From NCBI GenBank assembly GCA_017629985.1, contig JAGBWD010000015.1:1-50873 (forward strand): DNA of 50,873 nucleotides, in the 5' to 3' direction. The DNA is from Alistipes sp. (GTDB taxonomy: Bacteria; Bacteroidota; Bacteroidia; Bacteroidales; Rikenellaceae). The notes under the pieces are model-generated. The model made no database searches. It saw nothing but the letters and a program-made list of their open reading frames with translations, and was not told where the DNA came from. Positions within the stretch are counted from its first letter, which is position 1, and each line of letters starts with the position of its first letter. Shown here one piece after another: positions 45,503 through 50,873 of the stretch. The position numbers and the translations under genes are program-made.

Positions 45503-48500
45503 ATGAAGATATATGAATCGGCGGTACGAAAACCTATCTCTACCGCGCTAATATTTGTAGCGGTCATCGTCTTTGGTTTGTTCTCCGTAACAAAGCTAGG
45601 TGTTGATTACTACCCAGAGATTGAGATCCCCTATGTGAGTGTTATTACGATGTATCCTGGTGGTAATGCCGAGGATATAGAGACAAATATCACTCGTGTA
45701 TTGGAGGACCAGCTCAACTCTGTAGATAACCTTGATAAGATTACCTCACAGTCGAAGGATAATGTCTCTATCGTAACTCTTGAGTTTGAGTATGGATGTG
45801 ATATTACCGAGGCGGCAAACGATGTTCGAGATGTCGTGAGCCGCACACAATCTCTTCTTCCCGACAATGTGGAGTATCCTACGGTAATGAAGATTTCATC
45901 TTCTATGATGCCTATCATGATGCTCTCTGTTACTGCCGAGGAGAGCTATGCTGCTCTTGCCAAGACCCTTGATGATAAGATGGTTAATGAGCTTAACCGT
46001 ATCAATGGTATTGGTTCTGTTGCGGTTATCGGTGCGCAGGAGCGTGAGGTACAGGTAAATGTAGACCCTAATAAGCTTGAGGCTTATGGCCTTACTATCG
46101 AGTCGTTGGGTCAGATTATTGCTGCCGAGAATGTGAATATCCCTGCAGGTAGCCTTGACCTTGGTGACCAGGTGTTCAACCTTAAGTCTGATTTGGAGTT
46201 TGACGACTCTCGCGAGTTGCGCGACATCGTAATCTCGAATCGTGGTGGCCGCACCGTGAAGCTTACCGATGTTGCTACAATCATCGATACATTGCAGAAG
46301 GCAACCATGGATGAGCGTATCAATGGCCGTAAGGGTGTGCGTGTCATGATTCAGAAGCAGACAGGTGCAAACTCTGTGCAGATTATTGAGGATGTTCAGG
46401 AGAAGCTCGAGGAGATTATCCCTACACTTCCTAGCGACTGTAAGGTAGAGACAATCTTTGAGACTTCACGCGAGATTAAGGATGCTATCAACTCTCTTTC
46501 GGAGACAATCATGTTTGCGTTTATCTTCGTAATCTTGGTTGTGATGTTCTTCTTGGGACGTTGGAGAGCTACGTTTATCATCTGCTTGACAATCCCTATT
46601 TCGTTGATATGTGCCTTTATCTACCTCTTTGCCACAGGCTCTACGCTTAACATCATCTCGCTTTCGGCGCTCTCTATCGCTATCGGTATGGTTGTGGATG
46701 ATGCTATCGTGGTGTTGGAGAATATCACCACACATATCGAGCGTGGTTCAAAGCCAAAGGAGGCTGCTATCTATGCAACTAACGAGGTGTGGTTGTCTGT
46801 AATCGCCACTACATTGGTTGTCGTTGCGGTGTTTATGCCACTTACCATGATTCCAGGTATGGCTGGTATCTTATTCCGCGAGTTGGGATGGATTGTAACT
46901 ATCGTGGTTTGTGTATCTACAGCTGCAGCTATTACGCTTACCCCTATGATGTCTGCCTACTTCCTCAAGATTGATGGTGCGGCACACACATATAAGGGTA
47001 TAGGTATCATCTACAAGCCTATTGATAAGTTCCTTATCTGGTTGGATAACATCTATGAGCGTGCGTTGCGTTTCGTAGTGCGATGGAAGAAGAGTGTTAT
47101 AGCACTTCTTTTGATATTCTTTGGTGTCACCATGGTCCTTGTTCGTGAGGTGCCTACGGAGTTCTTCCCAGCATCAGATAATGCACGTATCACTATGACT
47201 GTGAAGCTCCCACAGAATGTTCATGTGGATTACACCGCAAAGGTAGCTCGTCAGATTGATGCTATTATTGCTGAGAAGTTCCCATTTGTGAACCTTGTCT
47301 CTACCTCTGCTGGTGCTAGCTCATCGGAGAATGCCTTTGCAGCTATGCAGACTACAGGTTCGCATATCATCAACTATAATATCAAGATGCCTCGCCGTAC
47401 AGATATCGAGCGTCCAACAATCTTTGAGATTGCCGATGTATTGCGTAAGGAGCTTGCTGCAATTCCCGAGATTTCGGAGTTCTCGGTAGTCCCTGGTGGT
47501 AGCAATGGCCCTTCAGGAGGTGGTGCATCAACCGTAGATATCAAGGTCTTTGGTCACGATATGAACGATGCTATGGCGACTGCGAAGGAGCTTCGTGAGA
47601 AGATGTCAAAGTTATCGACTATGCGTGATGCGCAGCTCTCGCGTGAGGATCTTCAGCCAGAGTTCAACGTAGTCTTTGATCGTGATAAGTTGTCATACTA
47701 TGGTATGAACTCGGCTACTGCAGCACAGTTTGTTCGTAACCGTATCTATGGTTTCGAGTGTACGAAGTATCGTGAGGATGGTGATGAGTATGATATCGTG
47801 GTGCGCTACGATGAGCCATTCCGTGAGTCGTTGGAGGTGGTTGAGAATATCACCCTCTATAGCGCTACAGGTCAGCCTGTGAAGCTTAAGGAGGTGGCTC
47901 GCATCGAGGAGTCTTTCTCATCTCCAACCATCGAGCGTGAGAACCGTCAGCGTATCGTAACTGTTAAGGGTTCTGTAGGTGCAAACATCGCCTTGGGAGA
48001 TGCTGTGGCAGAGGTTAATGCTATGCTTGCCGATTATGAGACTCCTGCAGGTATCACCCTCGACCTTGGTGGTACTGTTGAGGATCAGGGTGACTCGTTC
48101 AGCGACATCATGACGCTGTTTGTCCTAATTATCATCTTGGTATATATTGTGATGGCTACGCAGTTTGAGTCGTTGGCCTATCCATTTATCATCATGTTTA
48201 CCATCCCATTTGCGATGTCGGGTGTGTTCCTCGCTTTGTGGCTCACAAATACACCACTTTCGCTTATCGCTCTTATCGGTGGTATTATGCTTGTCGGTAT
48301 CGTAACCAAGAATGGTATCGTGCTTGTAGACTACATGAACCTCCTTGTGGAGCGTGGCTCAAGTGTTGCTGATGCTGTTATCGCAGGTGGTAAGAGCCGT
48401 CTTCGCCCAGTGCTTATGACCTCTCTCACAACCATCCTCGGTATGGTGCCTATGGCGTTGGGTATCGGTGAGGGTTCGGAGATTTGGCAGCCTATGGGTA

Positions 48501-48661
48501 TCTCTGTTGTAGGTGGTCTTTTGCTCTCTACACTCTTGACACTCTTCATCGTCCCATCGCTCTATGCTATGCTTGAGGGCCGTAAGGAGCGTAAGGCAGA
48601 GCGCAAAGCACGCCTCGAGGCCGAGGAGGAGGCATTTATCCGCTCACAGATGAACAAGTAG
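45503..48661 (+). CDS. RND multidrug efflux permease (HAE1/AcrB family)
   Basis: A 1052-residue proton-driven inner-membrane exporter with the usual 12 helices and two large periplasmic loops. Proton-relay residues are intact: Asp399-Asp400 in TM4 (MVVDDAIVVLEN) and Lys936 in TM10 (IVTKNGIVLVDY), equivalent to AcrB Asp407, Asp408 and Lys940. Family motifs such as YPGGNAEDIE, ATQFESLAYPFIIM and GEGSEIWQPMG are present. The C-terminal tail is charged and ends in RSQMNK. It belongs to the tetR-tolC-adaptor-RND operon. Substrates are probably lipophilic compounds (for example bile salts or drugs), but this is inference. Confidence 0.95.
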   Translation: MKIYESAVRKPISTALIFVAVIVFGLFSVTKLGVDYYPEIEIPYVSVITMYPGGNAEDIETNITRVLEDQLNSVDNLDKITSQSKDNVSIVTLEFEYGCDITEAANDVRDVVSRTQSLLPDNVEYPTVMKISSSMMPIMMLSVTAEESYAALAKTLDDKMVNELNRINGIGSVAVIGAQEREVQVNVDPNKLEAYGLTIESLGQIIAAENVNIPAGSLDLGDQVFNLKSDLEFDDSRELRDIVISNRGGRTVKLTDVATIIDTLQKATMDERINGRKGVRVMIQKQTGANSVQIIEDVQEKLEEIIPTLPSDCKVETIFETSREIKDAINSLSETIMFAFIFVILVVMFFLGRWRATFIICLTIPISLICAFIYLFATGSTLNIISLSALSIAIGMVVDDAIVVLENITTHIERGSKPKEAAIYATNEVWLSVIATTLVVVAVFMPLTMIPGMAGILFRELGWIVTIVVCVSTAAAITLTPMMSAYFLKIDGAAHTYKGIGIIYKPIDKFLIWLDNIYERALRFVVRWKKSVIALLLIFFGVTMVLVREVPTEFFPASDNARITMTVKLPQNVHVDYTAKVARQIDAIIAEKFPFVNLVSTSAGASSSENAFAAMQTTGSHIINYNIKMPRRTDIERPTIFEIADVLRKELAAIPEISEFSVVPGGSNGPSGGGASTVDIKVFGHDMNDAMATAKELREKMSKLSTMRDAQLSREDLQPEFNVVFDRDKLSYYGMNSATAAQFVRNRIYGFECTKYREDGDEYDIVVRYDEPFRESLEVVENITLYSATGQPVKLKEVARIEESFSSPTIERENRQRIVTVKGSVGANIALGDAVAEVNAMLADYETPAGITLDLGGTVEDQGDSFSDIMTLFVLIIILVYIVMATQFESLAYPFIIMFTIPFAMSGVFLALWLTNTPLSLIALIGGIMLVGIVTKNGIVLVDYMNLLVERGSSVADAVIAGGKSRLRPVLMTSLTTILGMVPMALGIGEGSEIWQPMGISVVGGLLLSTLLTLFIVPSLYAMLEGRKERKAERKARLEAEEEAFIRSQMNK

Positions 48662-48672
48662 AATGTATAACA

Positions 48673-48697
48673 GGGCTAGGGGTACTGCCTCTAGCCC
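48673..48697 (+). other. Intercistronic hairpin between RND and PII-like genes
   Basis: A 10-bp hairpin (48673-48682 with 48688-48697, one G-U pair) with a 5-base loop and no following T run. It may stabilise the upstream mRNA or modulate expression of the small downstream gene rather than terminate. Confidence 0.5.
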
Positions 48698-48712
48698 ACA
48701 AAAATAGAACTA

Positions 48713-49006
48713 ATGAAAGCATTTTTCTTATCATATAATCAGGCTCTTACCGATCGCGTAAACCGTATGCTTGATGAGCATGGTGTAAGAGGTTTTACTC
48801 GTTGGGCTTTGACCGAGGGTCGTGGTAGCTACGATGGAGAGCCTCACTATGGTTCCCACGCATGGCCATCTATGAATTCCTCTATCTTGGCTATTGTCGA
48901 GGATGAAAAGATTCCCGCCTTGCTCGATGCTGTGCGAGAGATAGACTACACAACAAAGCAGCAGGGTTCGCGAGCTTTTGTGTGGGATATTACCCAGATG
49001 ATGTAA
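48713..49006 (+). CDS. PII-like transporter-associated protein (PG0541-type)
   Basis: A 97-residue cytoplasmic protein with the beta-alpha-beta pattern of a ferredoxin-like/PII fold: MKAFFLSYNQALTDRVNRML, then WALTEGRGSYDGEPHYGSHAW, then SSILAIVEDEKIPALLDAVREI. It matches the description of small PG0541-type proteins encoded next to RND transporters in Bacteroidota. The Gly/His-rich loop (about 33-49) is where PII proteins carry the T-loop. It is the last gene of the efflux operon, 51 bases after the pump, suggesting a regulatory role on the pump. The ligand is unknown. Confidence 0.75.
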   Translation: MKAFFLSYNQALTDRVNRMLDEHGVRGFTRWALTEGRGSYDGEPHYGSHAWPSMNSSILAIVEDEKIPALLDAVREIDYTTKQQGSRAFVWDITQMM

Positions 49007-49085
49007 TTTGTGGTAATGATGCAAAAAGCGGCGCTTGGCGTAGCGCTTAAGTATCCGAATACCTGTAAATTATAACGATATTTTA

Positions 49086-49125
49086 GGGATTAGTAGAAAA
49101 TGGTTTTCTGCTAATCTCTTTTTTT
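49086..49125 (+). terminator. Terminator of efflux operon
   Basis: A 13-bp stem (49088-49100 with 49104-49116) with a 3-base loop and a run of T starting at 49119, about 80 bases past the last stop codon of the operon. Confidence 0.85.
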
Positions 49126-49143
49126 GCATCATTACCTAAACAA

Positions 49144-49175
49144 AGAGGGCCTACTCTGTATTGAGTAGACCCTCT
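49144..49175 (-). terminator. Terminator of slyD-like gene
   Basis: Arms 49144-49156 and 49163-49175. The only non-Watson-Crick position is a U-G wobble in minus-strand RNA, and it lies about 20 bases after the slyD-like stop. Confidence 0.7.
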
Positions 49176-49194
49176 CTAAATTAGTGTTGGTAGA

Positions 49195-49749
49195 TTAGTT
49201 GCAACCACCGCAGTTGCAGCCATCGCCACACTCGCTCTCGCCACAGCCACCGCCGCAATCGCCGCAGCTGCAACCGCCACCCATGATCTTTGAAAGATCC
49301 TCTGGAGTAGTCTCGCGAACATCTACAACAGTTACATCAAAGTTAAGGGTTTTACCTGCCATAGGGTGGTTGAAGTCCATGGTTACGCTCTCCTCCTTAA
49401 CCTCCTTAACAATACCCATCATAGGGTGACCATCTGCTGTAGACATAGGAATCTGGCTGCCTACGAAGAGAATATCCTCTGCAACCTTGCCATCAATCAT
49501 AAATACGCTCTTTGGAAGCTCTACGATAGCCTCTGCGATAACCTCGCCGTAGCCATCCTTTGCCTCAAGGGTGAAAGATACTGACTCACCTGGCTCCTTG
49601 TCCATGATAGCTGCCTCGAACTTTGGAAGCAACATACCCATACCACAGATAAACTCCAATGGCTGACCTGGCTGTGACTGATCTGCAATAGCACCATCTA
49701 CGGTTAGCTTATAATCTACAAAAACTTTCTTACCATTCTCTACTTTCAT
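49195..49749 (-). CDS. FKBP-type peptidyl-prolyl isomerase, SlyD-like, Cys-rich tail
   Basis: A 184-residue cytoplasmic prolyl isomerase/chaperone. FKBP domain with the insert-in-flap arrangement of SlyD: GQPLEFICGMGMLLPKFEAAI (residues 28-48), KDGYGE (64-69), then the IF domain (about 75-130) and NHPMAGKTLNFDVTVVDV (127-144). The tail after residue 156 has eight Cys residues (160, 162, 165, 169, 174, 178, 180, 183) in Gly-rich CxC/CxxC spacing. In E. coli SlyD the tail is rich in His and binds nickel. A thiol-rich tail suggests binding of softer metals or nickel/zinc, by inference. Own promoter at 49795-49826. Confidence 0.93.
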   Translation of the reverse strand: MKVENGKKVFVDYKLTVDGAIADQSQPGQPLEFICGMGMLLPKFEAAIMDKEPGESVSFTLEAKDGYGEVIAEAIVELPKSVFMIDGKVAEDILFVGSQIPMSTADGHPMMGIVKEVKEESVTMDFNHPMAGKTLNFDVTVVDVRETTPEDLSKIMGGGCSCGDCGGGCGESECGDGCNCGGCN

Positions 49750-49794
49750 AGCTTCAATATTTTTTAGTTAATAAATTCTTACGTTTAGCGAGCG

Positions 49795-49826
49795 CAAAGA
49801 TAAGTTGTAATGTTTGAGTTGCCAAA
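49795..49826 (-). promoter_or_regulatory. slyD-like gene promoter
   Basis: TTTG (49826-49823), a 20-base spacer and TATCTTTG (49802-49795) on the minus strand, a near-perfect consensus. Confidence 0.65.
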
Positions 49827-50139
49827 TTTATTAGCAACAAAATTATCGATGAGCTTATTGATAATCCCTATATCTTATATTATATATATAGGTATATGGC
49901 GTAAAAAGGAGCTAAAATCAAAAAAATGCACCTCATTTTAAAAAAAAATGGTCAGAGTGTTTCACGTTTCACAAAATAGTTATATATTTGCACACGATTT
50001 TCCGCTTGTAGATTTCCCCAGGGTGCTAAACTAGGGGCTTGGCAGTTGGTTGAGCGATGGATTAGTTGGGGGATAAGGCGGTAAGTTCTTTGAAAAAAGG
50101 GCATGTGTGAAATTTTTTTAAAAAAAAGTTTGCAAAAAA
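49827..50139. other. Non-coding region upstream of tRNA-tuf operon
   Basis: Over 300 bases without a gene. It holds AT-rich tracts, a second plus-strand -7 box (49983-49990), and a GC-richer segment (about 50000-50095) with a cccc/gggg dyad near 50016-50037. The 50088-50170 part, with its gttcttt motif and A/T tracts, looks like upstream regions of strongly expressed stable-RNA operons. An unrecognised small RNA or leader is possible. Confidence 0.4.
49960..49990 (+). promoter_or_regulatory. Possible upstream promoter of tRNA-tuf operon
   Basis: TATATTTG (49983-49990) with an imperfect TTTC at 49960-49963, spacer 19. It would give a transcript covering the GC-richer segment before the main promoter. 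Confidence 0.4.
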
Positions 50140-50170
50140 TTTGCAAATAAAAAAAAAGTTCATACCTTTG
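50140..50170 (+). promoter_or_regulatory. Main tRNA-tuf operon promoter
   Basis: TTTG (50140-50143), a 19-base spacer and TACCTTTG (50163-50170): a perfect consensus preceded by phased A/T tracts (possible UP-like element). The start would be near 50177, about 16 bases before tRNA-Thr. Confidence 0.8.
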
Positions 50171-50192
50171 CATCTCGAAATGGTCAGATAAT

Positions 50193-50266
50193 GCCGATGT
50201 AGCTCAGTTGGCCAGAGCAGCTGATTTGTAATCAGCTGGTCGGGGGTTCGAATCCCTCCATCGGCT
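50193..50266 (+). tRNA. tRNA-Thr (anticodon UGU)
   Basis: A 74-base cloverleaf: acceptor 50193-50199 with 50259-50265, discriminator U at 50266, anticodon loop UUUGUAA, T-loop GGTTCGAATCC. CCA not encoded. First tRNA of the tuf operon. Confidence 0.96.
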
Positions 50267-50305
50267 CAAAGCCGTAAGTCTTCTAGACATGCGGCTTTAA
50301 ATATT

Positions 50306-50388
50306 GGGAAGATACCAGAGTGGCCAAATGGGGCAGACTGTAAATCTGCTGGCGCACGCCTTCGGTGGTTCGAATCCATCTCTTCCCA
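50306..50388 (+). tRNA. tRNA-Tyr (anticodon GUA)
   Basis: An 83-base cloverleaf with long variable arm. Acceptor 50306-50312 with 50381-50387, discriminator A at 50388, anticodon loop CUGUAAA. CCA not encoded. Confidence 0.96.
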
Positions 50389-50460
50389 CATGATGCCGAT
50401 CGGGGTTGCAGAGACTCACTTAATTGTGAGAGGTAAGCATGCTCTGAACGGTATATTTTT

Positions 50461-50533
50461 GCGGAAGTAGCTCAGTTGATAGAGCAATAGCCTTCCAAGC
50501 TATGGGTCGCGAGTTTGAGCCTCGTCTTCCGCT
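50461..50533 (+). tRNA. tRNA-Gly (anticodon UCC)
   Basis: A 73-base cloverleaf: acceptor 50461-50467 with 50526-50532, discriminator U at 50533, anticodon loop CUUCCAA. The T-loop is GAGTTTGAGCC, where the usual TTC is TTT. The spacers before (50389-50460) and after (50534-50647) contain no further tRNA. Confidence 0.94.
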
Positions 50534-50647
50534 CACAGGACATAACGTGTAGCACGGTCAAATCTCTGTGAGAGATGGACAAGTGCTGCGCGATAAGTCT
50601 GCAAAATGTAGGAAAGTAACTTTAAAACTTAAAAAACTTATATTACT

Positions 50648-50873
50648 ATGGCAAAGGAAAAATTCGATCGTTCGAAACCACACGTGAACATCGGTACTAT
50701 CGGTCACGTTGACCACGGTAAGACTACTCTTACTGCTGCTATTACTACAGTATTGGCTAATCGCGGTCTCTCTGAGAAGCGTGATTTCGATTCAATTGAT
50801 AATGCTCCAGAGGAGAAGGAGCGTGGTATCACCATCAACACAGCTCACGTTGAGTACCAGACTGCAAACCGTC
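50648..50873 (+). CDS. tuf: Elongation factor Tu, 5' part
   Basis: The first 75 codons of EF-Tu, cut by the window end. [20 protein letters not shown] at the start, then the P-loop GHVDHGKTT and the switch I region [15 protein letters not shown]-Tu delivers aminoacyl-tRNA to the ribosome with GTP. It is cotranscribed with the three upstream tRNAs, a common bacterial arrangement. Codon use is highly optimised. Confidence 0.97.
   Translation, partial: MAKEKFDRSKPHVNIGTIGHVDHGKTTLTAAITTVLANRGLSEKRDFDSIDNAPEEKERGITINTAHVEYQTANR

Noticed and set aside
50534-50647. Possible fourth tRNA between tRNA-Gly and tuf
   Set aside because: No cloverleaf or T-loop motif can be formed; it looks like a plain leader of tuf.

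Overview
This window comes from a Bacteroidota chromosome, most likely Bacteroidales and possibly a gut Rikenellaceae/Alistipes-type organism (genus is inference). Four things support this. Almost every transcription unit is preceded by the Bacteroidota promoter form TTTG or TTG, a 17-22 base spacer (mostly 19-21), then TAnnTTTG; I located about 18 such sites. There are many SPII lipoproteins with a Cys followed by charged residues. Families such as DUF3078, PG0541-type transporter-associated proteins and Bacteroides-type tryptophanase are present. A tRNA-Thr/Tyr/Gly-tuf cluster sits at the right edge. No CRISPR array, integrase, transposase or phage gene is visible, and the window reads as core chromosome with a few accessory patches.

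Left part (1-8300): a tRNA-Ser(UGA) with a partial copy of its 3' end about 215 bases away; pgk with an M13 metallopeptidase; three tandem paralogous outer-membrane barrel genes; a TolB-like propeller protein; and a small HTH gene preceded by a strongly structured, probably non-coding RNA. Carbohydrate block (8392-17862): a nitroreductase/beta-galactosidase pair, a 938-residue lipoprotein and a GH13 lipoprotein. A modular starch-binding-type lipoprotein with three 121-residue repeats lies at 36.9-39.9 kb. No SusC/SusD pair accompanies these genes.

Middle part (18065-36521) is housekeeping: an operon murA-tdk-tsaC-thioesterase, an S41 protease, a DUF3078 protein, nfo-mntP, an alkaline phosphatase, ung, tnaA, and a unit holding a 995-residue gluzincin/propeller/barrel protein, PBP1A and asd. 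MurA carries Asp where the fosfomycin-target Cys normally is.

Right part (40046-50873): a two-gene ABC-2 exporter; a five-gene TetR-TolC-adaptor-RND-PII-like efflux operon whose promoter lies on a palindrome; an FKBP/SlyD protein with an eight-cysteine tail; then the tRNA-tuf operon with a very strong promoter and a long leader region. tuf is cut by the window edge.

Most promising for follow-up: the structured RNA at 8124-8275, the three-copy barrel locus with one intact and one decayed internal terminator, the gluzincin-propeller-barrel protein, and the PII-like protein cotranscribed with the RND pump. I see no clearly new defence or mobile system.
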